Positions 15,398 to 25,075 of a stretch of 43,597 nt of DNA are shown here, piece after piece (within the stretch, counting starts at the first letter, position 1; every line of letters begins with the position of its first letter). This DNA comes from an uncultured Eubacteriales bacterium. GTDB taxonomy: Bacteria; Bacillota; Clostridia; Oscillospirales; Oscillospiraceae. Both the position numbers and the translations under genes were made by a program. The notes beneath the pieces were generated by a model, which worked only from the letters and a program-made list of their open reading frames with translations, was not told where the DNA came from and made no database searches. Where the stretch lies: positions 1 through 43,597 of the forward strand of contig URGI01000006.1 of assembly GCA_900547315.1 (NCBI GenBank), given 5' to 3'.

Positions 15398-16153
15398 ATG
15401 ATAGATAACAACGAGATAAAAAATGAGCTTATTGAAGGCCGCAACGCCGTTATCGAGGCGCTGCGCGCAGGCCGTGCGATAGACAAAATATTCATCGCCC
15501 GCGGCGACGTGGACAAGACGCTGGGACACATCGCGTCCAAGGCGCGCGAGAAGGGCATAGTCGTCGTGGAGAGCGACCGGCGCAAGCTCGACTTTATGAG
15601 CCAGACCAAGGCGCATCAGGGCGTCATCGCCGTGTGCGCCGTGCGCGACTACTGCTCGATCGAGGATATTCTGGCGCTCGCGGCAGAGCGCGGAGAGCCG
15701 CCGTTCGTCATCGTGTGCGACGAGATAAGCGACCCGCACAACCTCGGCGCGATAATCCGTACCGCGGAATGCGTCGGCGCGCACGGCGTCGTGATACCGA
15801 AGCGCCGCTCCGCGGGGCTGACCGCGATAGTTGACAAGGCGAGCGCCGGTGCGGCGGAGCATATGCTCATCGCCCGCGTCGCGAACCTGCCCGCCGCGAT
15901 AAAGACGCTCAAGGACAACGGACTCTGGATATACGGCACCGCCGCCGGAGGTCAGAACGGCCTCTGGACGACCGATTTCACCGGCGCGCTCGCGCTTGTG
16001 ATCGGCTCCGAGGGCGACGGGATGGGGCGACTTGTGGCTGAGAGCTGCGATTTTATCGTGAGCCTGCCGATGAAGGGGCAGGTCAGCTCCCTCAACGCCA
16101 GCGCCGCCGCCGCGATAACCATGTACGAGATACTCAGACAGCGCATGGGCTGA
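15398..16153 (+). CDS. rlmB: 23S rRNA 2'-O-ribose methyltransferase, TrmH/RlmB family
   Basis: SpoU/TrmH-family SAM-dependent methyltransferase that methylates a ribose 2'-OH in RNA; RlmB members act on G2251 of 23S rRNA. The ATG at 15398 has GGAG nine bases upstream and begins at the family's natural start, giving 251 residues; the frame is open further up to 15359 but without a site. N-terminal substrate-binding domain (EGRNAVIEALRAGRAIDKIFIA, 12-33) and the C-terminal trefoil-knot domain with motif 1 (DPHNLGAIIRTAE, 112-124), motif 2 (IGSEGDGM, 202-209) and motif 3 (LPMKGQVSSLNASAA, 223-237) are all intact. Exact RNA target is inferred from the family. Confidence 0.9.
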   Translation: MIDNNEIKNELIEGRNAVIEALRAGRAIDKIFIARGDVDKTLGHIASKAREKGIVVVESDRRKLDFMSQTKAHQGVIAVCAVRDYCSIEDILALAAERGEPPFVIVCDEISDPHNLGAIIRTAECVGAHGVVIPKRRSAGLTAIVDKASAGAAEHMLIARVANLPAAIKTLKDNGLWIYGTAAGGQNGLWTTDFTGALALVIGSEGDGMGRLVAESCDFIVSLPMKGQVSSLNASAAAAITMYEILRQRMG

Positions 16154-16224
16154 ACCGCGGCGAAACTTCACCGACATTTTTCTCCACAGTCGGGGGTTTA
16201 CATATACAGTAAGGGATAGATTTG

Positions 16225-19038
16225 ATGGATAACTGGAACGAAGAGATAGATCTCGAAGCCATACTCCGCGAATACGGCGGCGAGCAGGACGTGACGTTTC
16301 CCGAACCGGAAGCGGACGCCGCGGAAGCTGCCGAACCGAAATTCGAGTTCCCGCACGAGATAGGTGAGCGCGGGGAACCGGACTTTGACGCGTTCAATCT
16401 CTCATTCGACACGGAACCGGAGGACGACGTGCGCGTCTATTCTCCGAGCCCCGCGGCAGACGCGGAGGACGAGGACGGCGTAAGGATATACTGTCCCGGC
16501 AGCGGCGCGAAGAGCTTTGCGGCCAGCGCCGATACGGACGCGGAGGAGATAGAGTTTGACCCGCGCTTCAATCTCGGCGGCAAAAAGAAGGACACGGAGC
16601 TGTCGTTCAACGGGAAAAGCGTTGACCTGAGCGCCGACTACGACTATGCGCCGCCCCTGCCGCATGACGCGGACTTCGTCTCCGCCTATGCGGGAGCCGA
16701 CTCCGCGGAGGAGCCGGAGGAGGAAGCGCCGCGCGGATTTTTCCGCAGACTCGTGGATAAGCTCGATCAGGCTTCGCTGGGCAAGCCGCGTATAAAGCGC
16801 CGCCGCCGCACGGACGACGCATTTGCCGCTGCCGCGACGGCATACGACCTTTCGGAGGATCAGTATGAGCGCCGCGCCAGCGCCTATGAGGCGGCGGAAT
16901 CGGAACAGGAATACGAGGACGATGCGTACGAGCCGGAGGAGCCCGCGTACGAGGCGGTGTACCAGCCGCAGTACGGTGAGCCTGACGAGGCGGCGGACGA
17001 ATACGAGGACGACGCCCCGGCGGAGACGGACTATGCCCCTCCTGAGGAGACACCGTGGCAGGAACCGGAGTTCGACTTCGCAAAGTATGACGAGCCGCAG
17101 TCTGAACCGGACACTGCACAGCCGCAGGAGGAGCGGTCGCCATATGAGTTTGACAGCTTCAATGCGTTTGACCCCGCCGGTGCGCACCGCACGGATGACG
17201 ACGGGTACGCCGAGGGCTTCGTGGACTACGATCTGGGCGACGATTATGCCGAAAAGATCGACTATGAACGTCCGGAGTCGGAGTTCAGGGAGAAGGAGGA
17301 CTTCTTCCCGTCAAGCTTCAAGGAATACATATTCTCCGTCATAACCACGCTGCTTTACCGCCTGCGCGGCGGCAGGGGCAGCTCGCTGACGATGGAGGAC
17401 GAGCCGGAGGAGCTTGGGGCGGAGGTCAGCCCGCTCAACGCGTCAAAATATTATGCCAGCTTTACGAATTCATTGCGGATGCGCCTGCGAGTGAGTCTTA
17501 TAATGCTGGCCGTGATGATATGGATAACCGTGGGACTGCCCGTCCCCGGCATGCTGAAGGATTATAAGTGCGCGTCCGCGGCGCTGCTCGCAATGCAGCT
17601 TACCGTGTCGCTGCTCGCGCTGGACGTCGTGACGACGGGAATAATGAATCTCGTACGCGGCAAGCCCGGCGCGGAGACGCTGGCGGTGTTCTCCTGCTTC
17701 CTTACGGGGGCGGATGCGCTGGTAGTCTCGCTCGGCAATATCTCAAGCCCGCACGTCTCGCTCTGCTGCATCTCCACGCTCTCGCTCATCGGCGCGCTCG
17801 CAAGCTCGCTGATAAGCTGCCGCGGGATGCGCAAGGCGCTGCGCGTACCGGCGATAGGCCGCCGCGCGTACACCGTGACCGGTGAGATGGACGTCAAGGC
17901 GCATGAGATAACGCTGCTCAAGTCGCTGCGCCCGTTCTCCGGCTTCGTCCACAGGACGGAAGAGGCCGCGCCCGACGAGGAGATATTCCAGAAGGCGGCG
18001 CTGCCGCTGATGTTCGCGGCGCTGCTGCTGGCGATAATCGTCGCCGCGGTCAAGAAGAGCTTCGGCGACCTGATATTTATCTATTCGGCAATCTTCGCCC
18101 CCGGAGTGCCCATTGCGGCGCTGCTGTGCTTTGCGCTGCCGTTCCTGCTCGGCTCGCTGCGCATCTTCTCCAGCGGCGCGGCGATAGCGGGCTGGTCCGG
18201 GCTGAGCGACATCGGCCGCAGCAAGAACCTCATCGTTACCGACCGCGACCTCTTTCCTGAGGGCAGCGTTGAGCTTGAAAATGTGCGCATCTTTGCCGAC
18301 GGTGATCCGGAGCGCATAATCTCCTTCGCGGGGAGCATGATATGCGCGGCGGGATGCAGTGTCAGCGAAGTGTTCGGCAAGCTGATGGAGGATAACGGCT
18401 ATACCACATGCAGGATAGATAACTTTGAGTATCTCTCCGGCGGCGGTATGAAGGGCATCATCGACGGCAGCGTCGTCATCTGCGGCAGCACGGAGCTGAT
18501 GCGGCTCATGAACGTGCGCGTGCCGTACAGGCTCGTCGGCAAGACATCGGTGCTGCTGGCCATAGACGGCGTGCTCTACGGCATCTTCAACGTCAAGTAT
18601 ACACCGCTTCCGCAGGTGCGGCAGGCGCTGATAAATCTCATCCGCTCCGACCGGCACCCGATATTTGCGATACGCGACTTCAATATCAACCCCGAAATGC
18701 TGGCGAAGACCTTTGACATCGCGACCGACGGCTACGATTTCCCGCCGTACGTGGAGCGGTTCAAGATATCCGCCGCGGCGCCGGGGGAGGACAGCAAGAT
18801 CGCGGCGGTCGTATGCCGCGAGGGGCTCGGGCCGCTCACGCATGTGGCCGAGACGGGACGGAAAATGTACCTTGCCGTGCGCGCAAATCTGGCGGTGACG
18901 CTGGCGTCGTCGCTGCTTGGTCTGCTGCTGGTGTTCATAAAGCTTATCTCTACCGGAACGGTAAGCCCCGTGTTCCTGCTGGTGTATATGCTGCTCAGCG
19001 CCGTGCCGGTCGCCGTGATAAGCGTGGCGGAGGGCTGA
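16225..19038 (+). CDS. P-type ATPase-like protein with degenerate catalytic motifs and long acidic disordered N-terminus
   Basis: 937 residues, ATG at 16225 (AAGGGA eight bases upstream; a TTG just before it is unlikely). Residue numbers here count that TTG as 1. Residues 1-360 are very acidic and low in complexity (runs of E, D, P, Y) with a basic patch, RIKRRRR (190-196). Helices follow at about 424-442, 450-477, 485-505, 512-532, 592-612 and 615-650. Then comes what aligns with P1-type ATPases: APGVP (626-630) in place of the metal-binding CPx; LIVTDRDLFPEG (670-681) in place of the DKTGT phosphorylation motif; GGMKGIIDGSVVICGSTELM (741-760), a good N-domain nucleotide-loop match; FAIRDFN (815-821) in place of TGDN; and no GDGxND. 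C-terminal helices at 885-908 and 914-934. It looks like a full-length pseudo-ATPase. Function unknown. Confidence 0.7.
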   Translation: MDNWNEEIDLEAILREYGGEQDVTFPEPEADAAEAAEPKFEFPHEIGERGEPDFDAFNLSFDTEPEDDVRVYSPSPAADAEDEDGVRIYCPGSGAKSFAASADTDAEEIEFDPRFNLGGKKKDTELSFNGKSVDLSADYDYAPPLPHDADFVSAYAGADSAEEPEEEAPRGFFRRLVDKLDQASLGKPRIKRRRRTDDAFAAAATAYDLSEDQYERRASAYEAAESEQEYEDDAYEPEEPAYEAVYQPQYGEPDEAADEYEDDAPAETDYAPPEETPWQEPEFDFAKYDEPQSEPDTAQPQEERSPYEFDSFNAFDPAGAHRTDDDGYAEGFVDYDLGDDYAEKIDYERPESEFREKEDFFPSSFKEYIFSVITTLLYRLRGGRGSSLTMEDEPEELGAEVSPLNASKYYASFTNSLRMRLRVSLIMLAVMIWITVGLPVPGMLKDYKCASAALLAMQLTVSLLALDVVTTGIMNLVRGKPGAETLAVFSCFLTGADALVVSLGNISSPHVSLCCISTLSLIGALASSLISCRGMRKALRVPAIGRRAYTVTGEMDVKAHEITLLKSLRPFSGFVHRTEEAAPDEEIFQKAALPLMFAALLLAIIVAAVKKSFGDLIFIYSAIFAPGVPIAALLCFALPFLLGSLRIFSSGAAIAGWSGLSDIGRSKNLIVTDRDLFPEGSVELENVRIFADGDPERIISFAGSMICAAGCSVSEVFGKLMEDNGYTTCRIDNFEYLSGGGMKGIIDGSVVICGSTELMRLMNVRVPYRLVGKTSVLLAIDGVLYGIFNVKYTPLPQVRQALINLIRSDRHPIFAIRDFNINPEMLAKTFDIATDGYDFPPYVERFKISAAAPGEDSKIAAVVCREGLGPLTHVAETGRKMYLAVRANLAVTLASSLLGLLLVFIKLISTGTVSPVFLLVYMLLSAVPVAVISVAEG

Positions 19039-19076
19039 GAGTACCACGTTTGTGCCATTTTTTCTTAATTTTAATA

Positions 19077-19105
19077 TTGCCAAGGCTAAAGCCTTAGTGT
19101 ATAAT
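19077..19105 (+). promoter_or_regulatory. Sigma-A promoter of the EF-G-like gene with inverted repeat in the spacer
   Basis: TTGCCA (19077-19082), 17-base spacer, TATAAT (19100-19105). Inside the spacer AAGGCT (19082-19087) and AGCCTT (19090-19095) form a perfect inverted repeat with a two-base gap, placed where a repressor dimer would block RNA polymerase. Transcription should start near 19112. Confidence 0.7.
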
Positions 19106-19177
19106 AAATTGATTGCTGATTAAATTTTGCAATTAAAATTTGCATCTTAATATATTCTGACAGAGAGGAAGCAACAC

Positions 19178-21193
19178 ATGAGCTACGAAACCAAGAACAT
19201 CCGCAATATTGCCCTGCTGGGTCATGGCAATAACGGCAAAACCAGTCTGGCCGAGAGTATGCTGTACGTCACCGGCGCTATCGACCGTCTCGGCAAGGTC
19301 TCCGACGGCAACACCGTATGCGACTACGACGCAGAGGAAATCGCCCGCCAGATAACCATCGCCACCTCCATTGCTCCCGTCAGCTACGACGGCTGCAAGA
19401 TCAACGTATTGGACTGCCCCGGCTTCTTTGACTTTGTCGGCGACGCGCTGTGCGCGCTGCGCGCGGTCGAGGCCGGTATGATAGTCACCTCCGCGAAGGA
19501 CACGGGCGAGAGCATTCCCGTCGGTGCACAGCGCTGCTGGAACTACCTCAAGGCAGCTTCCCTGCCCGTCATGTTCACCATCTCCAAGTGCAACGAAGAG
19601 CACGGCGACTACTTCAAGGCTCTTGAGACACTGAAGGGCAAGTACGGCTCCATCGTCTGCCCTGTCACCATCCCCACCTCCGACGGTACCGGCGTTATCG
19701 ACCTCGTCCACAACGTTGCCTACATTACCAAGGGCAGCAAGACCGAGAAGGGCGCAGTCCCCGCGGCAGATGCCGACCATGTTGAGGAGCTTCGCGCAGA
19801 GCTTATGGAAGCCGCCGCAGGCGCTACCGAGGAACTCATGGAGAAGTTTTTCGAGACCATGGAGCTTGAAGAGGCTGACATCGTCGAGGGGCTGAAGGCC
19901 GGTATGAAGGATCGTTCCGTCGTTCCCGTCTTCGCAAGCGATGCAATGACCAACGTCGGCACCGTTGCAATGCTCCAGGGCATCGCCGACTACTGCCACG
20001 CACCCGTCGAGAAGAACGACGGCGTGACTGGCTTCGTATTCAAGACCGTTTCTGATAAATTCGGCAAGTTCAGCTTTGTGAAGGTCGTCTCCGGCAAGAT
20101 CACCGCCGGCATGTCCCTCTACAATCTCCGCGCTTCCTCCAACGACAAGCTCGGCCGTATGTACACCATGTGCGGCAAGAAGAGCACCGAAGTCACCGAA
20201 GCCTGCTGCGGCGATATCGTAGCCATCGGCAAGATGGATTGGAAGACCGGCGACACCGTGACCGACAACAAGAACGGCACCGAGCTGCCCGCGATCGAGA
20301 TCCCCGAACCCTGCTACTCCATGGCTATCTCCCCCAAGACCAAGGGTCAGGACGACAAGGTCGCCGCGGGTCTTGCAAAGCTCAACGAGGAGGACATCTC
20401 CTTCACTCTCGTCAACAACGCCGAGACTCACCAGATGGTCGTTTCCGGCGCAGGCGATATCCAGATCGGCGTTCTCTGCTCCAAGCTCAAGAACCTCTAC
20501 AATGTCGAGACCGAACTCAAGCCCGCCCGCGTCGCATACCGCGAGAAGATCAAGGGCAAGGTCGAGGCACACGGCCGTCACAAGAAGCAGTCCGGCGGTT
20601 CCGGCCAGTTCGGTGACGTTTGGATCCGCTTCGAGCCGCAGGATGAGCAGGACGACATGATCTTCGCCGAGGAAGTCTTCGGCGGCTCCGTCCCCAAAAA
20701 CTTCTTCCCCTCCGTCGAAAAGGGCCTGCGCAACGCGGTCGTCAAGGGCGTTCTCGCCGGATACCCGCTGGTCGGCCTGAAGGCTACTCTGTACGATGGC
20801 TCCTACCATCCCGTTGACTCCAACGATATGGCCTTCCAGACTGCCGCCCGTCTCGCATATCAGGACGGTATCCCCAAGGCCAAGCCCACCATTCTTGAGC
20901 CTATCGGCCAGCTCTTCGTCACCATTCCTGACGAGTATCAGGGCGCCATCATCGGCGACATCAACTCCAAGCGCCGCGGCACCATGATGGGCTCCATGCC
21001 CGCTGAGGACGGCATGACTACCATCGAGGCCGAGGTTCCCCTCGCCGAGATGACCTCATACACCATCGACCTGCGTTCCATGACTCAGGGTGCCGGTTCC
21101 TTCACCTGCAAGTTCGTCCGCTACGAGGAAGCTCCCGGCAACGTGCAGCAGAAGGTCATCGAAGAGGCAAAGGCTCTGGCAGAGCAGGAGTAA
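19178..21193 (+). CDS. EF-G-like translational GTPase paralogue with altered G4 motif
   Basis: 671 residues with EF-G domain order: GTPase domain, domain II, and the C-terminal III-V domains (VKGVLAGYPLVGLKATLYDG is the domain IV signature). P-loop GHGNNGKTS (15-23); G3 motif DCPGF (79-83), as in the EF-G-2 type paralogues that have DxPGYFDF rather than the DTPGH of canonical EF-G. The G4 motif, normally NKxD, reads SKCN (136-139), losing the aspartate that recognises guanine. GAGGAAG precedes the ATG. No rpsL or rpsG gene is nearby, so this is not the canonical fusA of a str operon. Codon use is strongly biased, which with the strong promoter suggests abundant expression. EF-G-2 paralogues have poorly known roles on the ribosome; nucleotide preference here is open. 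Confidence 0.85.
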   Translation: MSYETKNIRNIALLGHGNNGKTSLAESMLYVTGAIDRLGKVSDGNTVCDYDAEEIARQITIATSIAPVSYDGCKINVLDCPGFFDFVGDALCALRAVEAGMIVTSAKDTGESIPVGAQRCWNYLKAASLPVMFTISKCNEEHGDYFKALETLKGKYGSIVCPVTIPTSDGTGVIDLVHNVAYITKGSKTEKGAVPAADADHVEELRAELMEAAAGATEELMEKFFETMELEEADIVEGLKAGMKDRSVVPVFASDAMTNVGTVAMLQGIADYCHAPVEKNDGVTGFVFKTVSDKFGKFSFVKVVSGKITAGMSLYNLRASSNDKLGRMYTMCGKKSTEVTEACCGDIVAIGKMDWKTGDTVTDNKNGTELPAIEIPEPCYSMAISPKTKGQDDKVAAGLAKLNEEDISFTLVNNAETHQMVVSGAGDIQIGVLCSKLKNLYNVETELKPARVAYREKIKGKVEAHGRHKKQSGGSGQFGDVWIRFEPQDEQDDMIFAEEVFGGSVPKNFFPSVEKGLRNAVVKGVLAGYPLVGLKATLYDGSYHPVDSNDMAFQTAARLAYQDGIPKAKPTILEPIGQLFVTIPDEYQGAIIGDINSKRRGTMMGSMPAEDGMTTIEAEVPLAEMTSYTIDLRSMTQGAGSFTCKFVRYEEAPGNVQQKVIEEAKALAEQE

Positions 21194-21215
21194 GCTTTTA
21201 ATTTCAAAAATGATC

Positions 21216-21246
21216 CGGCGGACTGGCAACAGTCCGCCGAGTTTTT
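21216..21246 (+). terminator. Intrinsic terminator of the EF-G-like gene
   Basis: CGGCGGACT (21216-21224) pairs with AGTCCGCCG (21231-21239), loop GGCAAC, followed by AGTTTTT. Confidence 0.85.
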
Positions 21247-21293
21247 AGAGGCAGTTTTTTGACCGATGCGGCAGGGCCGCATGGAGGATTTTT

Positions 21294-22118
21294 ATGATGG
21301 GCAAACTTACCGGACTGAAGGATACGCTTTGGGCGATCGGCATAGGAATATGCCTCGTCGCGGTGCTCTTTGGGCTGATCTTCGCCATGGCGCACGGCTA
21401 CGGCGGCAGCAGCGAGAAGCCGGGAGTCGATCTCGGCGCGGCGACGAACATCAAGGACGAGGGCACTGCACAGCAGGCGCCGCTCGCGCCGGGCGAGCTG
21501 AACGAACTGAAGGAGACAAAGAATGCCGGACAGGACTATCTCGCAAGCCTGACCTTCATATGCGACAGCACCATGATCGGGATGCGCGACTACGGAATGC
21601 TCTCCGGCGGCAGCGCGAATACGCAGGTCTGGGGCAGCACCGCGGGCACCATACCCATCGAGAGCCTTTCGTCCTGCGTCATCAAATATCCGGCCGACGG
21701 CTCTGAGGTATCCGCAGCAACTGCGGCGATGATAGCCCAGCCGAAGCTGCTAGTGCTGTGCGTCGGCAATGACGGGCTGGCCTCCGCATCGGAGGAAGCG
21801 TTCCGCGCGGCGTACAAGGGACTGATCGATTCCATCCGCTCCGCAAGTCCGGACACGAAGATAATTGTCTGCTCGCTCCTGCCCGTGACCGAGAATTACA
21901 CCGGCGCGGACGGACTTACGAACGTGGCCGTCGCGCAGGCGACAACGTGGCTCAAGCAGGTCTGCACCGAGGCAAGCGTCTATTACGCGGATATCTCCTC
22001 CGCCCTGACGCTGAACGGCTCGCTCGCATCGGAGTATTCGACCGGCGACGGACACGCGCTCAGCAGCGCCGGATGCAGCAAGGTTCTCGAATACCTCAGC
22101 ACTCACGCCGTGGGCTGA
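21294..22118 (+). CDS. Membrane-anchored SGNH/GDSL-hydrolase-like protein
   Basis: 274 residues; GGAGG at 21283-21287 precedes two adjacent ATGs (21294, 21297), either of which could start. One N-terminal membrane helix (about 12-34), a flexible linker, then an extracytoplasmic domain of the SGNH esterase type: block I FICDSTMIGM with S92, block III VGND (157-160), and block V GDGHALSSAG (251-260). Block I has Cys where the usual Gly-Asp-Ser has Gly, and block V reads D-G-H rather than the usual DxxH, so catalytic competence is uncertain. Relatives de-acetylate cell-wall or surface glycans; the substrate here is unknown. It has its own ribosome binding site after the EF-G terminator and ends before a strong convergent terminator. 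Confidence 0.75.
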   Translation: MMGKLTGLKDTLWAIGIGICLVAVLFGLIFAMAHGYGGSSEKPGVDLGAATNIKDEGTAQQAPLAPGELNELKETKNAGQDYLASLTFICDSTMIGMRDYGMLSGGSANTQVWGSTAGTIPIESLSSCVIKYPADGSEVSAATAAMIAQPKLLVLCVGNDGLASASEEAFRAAYKGLIDSIRSASPDTKIIVCSLLPVTENYTGADGLTNVAVAQATTWLKQVCTEASVYYADISSALTLNGSLASEYSTGDGHALSSAGCSKVLEYLSTHAVG

Positions 22119-22132
22119 CAAAAGCTGATAAT

Positions 22133-22173
22133 AAACAAATCATCCGTATGATTATCATACGGATGATTTGTTT
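22133..22173. terminator. Bidirectional intrinsic terminator between the SGNH-like gene and glnN
   Basis: An 18-base-pair perfect stem (22133-22150 with 22156-22173) with a five-base loop and A/T-rich flanks, between converging genes. Confidence 0.85.
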
Positions 22174-22215
22174 TGTGTCAGGACAAATATAGAGGCAAAT
22201 ATAGTGGAGACTTGA

Positions 22216-24309
<2,094 letters not shown>

Positions 24310-24331
24310 GTTTATACCTCTCATATCTTTG

Positions 24332-24379
24332 AAAAAATAGCGGCAAAGACACCATGCCAATGCACGACGTCTTTGCCGT
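24332..24379 (-). promoter_or_regulatory. glnN leader: terminator hairpin overlapping an ANTAR-type hexaloop hairpin
   Basis: On the minus strand CGGCAAAGAC (24378-24369) pairs with GTCTTTGCCG (24350-24341) and is followed by CTATTTTTT (24340-24332), a classical intrinsic terminator about 25 bases before the glnN start. The left arm can instead fold locally (24379-24364): ACGGC, loop AAAGAC, GTCGT, a five-pair stem (one G-U) whose hexaloop has A at position 1 and G at position 4, the recognition signature of ANTAR proteins. The two structures exclude each other, so binding of the ANTAR protein would prevent termination. The canonical target has two such hairpins; I can find only one. Confidence 0.65.
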
Positions 24380-24393
24380 TTCAATATGTGCGG

Positions 24394-24422
24394 ATTATAT
24401 TCCAAGCCGCCTCATTTGTCAA
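24394..24422 (-). promoter_or_regulatory. Perfect-consensus sigma-A promoter of glnN
   Basis: On the minus strand TTGACA (24422-24417), exactly 17 bases, TATAAT (24399-24394): no mismatch to consensus. Transcription should start near 24387. A GC-rich inverted repeat (GCCGCC...GGCGGC, 24432-24407) overlaps the -35 box. Confidence 0.85.
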
Positions 24423-24477
24423 TGGGGCGGCCTGTAAAAAATCCATAATTTCAACAGAAAATTTTTGTACACTATTT

Positions 24478-25035
24478 TTATTCTTCGTAGGTGCGGATGA
24501 TGCCCTCGGCCACATCGCGGCGGGGCAGACAGGAGTCCATCGCGGTCTTTTCGATGTAGCGGTGCGCGTCGCCCTCGCTCATGCCAAGGTGCGAGATGAG
24601 CAGGAGCTTCGCACGGGCAACTATCCTGCTGTCGTCCAGCCGCTGCTGGAGCGAGCTGGTCTTATCGCGCAGCGTACGCAGCCGCTCCGCGGATGCGAGC
24701 AGCGCGGGCAGAACAGCTGCAAGCTCATCCGGATGCACGGTCATAACTCCGGCGCGGATGCAGCGGCGGGGAAGTGCGGTGTCGTCCGTCAGCAGGAGTA
24801 TCGCCGAGGAGGAGCGCTCCGCAGCGTCGATCGCGGCAGCGGCGGAAGCGCCGCCGGATATCACCACGGCGTCGGGTTTCTGCGCCGCGACTATCGCGGG
24901 GGTGTCCTGCGACGCGGACGCGCGCAGGACGACGGAGATGCAGCCGCCTAGGGCGCGGGACTTTATTGCGTCCACCAGCTCATCGCAGCAGTCGACCGCC
25001 AGCAGGCGGTATTTTGCCGTTTCCTGTGTCTTCAC
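24478..25035 (-). CDS. ANTAR-domain transcription antiterminator with pseudo-receiver domain
   Basis: 185 residues, GTG start at 25035 with GGAGG seven bases upstream. Residues 8-105 have the length and pattern of a response-regulator receiver (LLAVDCCDEL..., KPDAVVISGG..., ILLLTDD..., RAGVMTVHPDEL), but the strand that should end in the phosphorylated aspartate reads AVVISGG, so it is probably a pseudo-receiver that is not phosphorylated. Residues about 113-135 form a coiled coil and 133-181 are an ANTAR domain (RIVARAKLLLISHLGMSEGDAHRYIEKTAM...DVAEGII), which binds paired RNA hairpins and prevents premature termination. It sits directly before glnN, whose leader carries a matching hexaloop hairpin. 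Sensing is presumably of nitrogen status through a partner or ligand, which is not shown by the sequence. Confidence 0.88.
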   Translation of the reverse strand: MKTQETAKYRLLAVDCCDELVDAIKSRALGGCISVVLRASASQDTPAIVAAQKPDAVVISGGASAAAAIDAAERSSSAILLLTDDTALPRRCIRAGVMTVHPDELAAVLPALLASAERLRTLRDKTSSLQQRLDDSRIVARAKLLLISHLGMSEGDAHRYIEKTAMDSCLPRRDVAEGIIRTYEE

Positions 25036-25075
25036 TGCATCACCTCCGCAAGTCTTTGTATATTATATTCGGGCT

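Noticed and set aside
19178..21193. Tet(M)-type ribosomal protection (tetracycline resistance)
   Set aside because: The DxPGFFDF and domain IV sequences are those of EF-G-2-type paralogues, and the N-terminus lacks the Tet(M) opening; there are no mobile-element signs around it.
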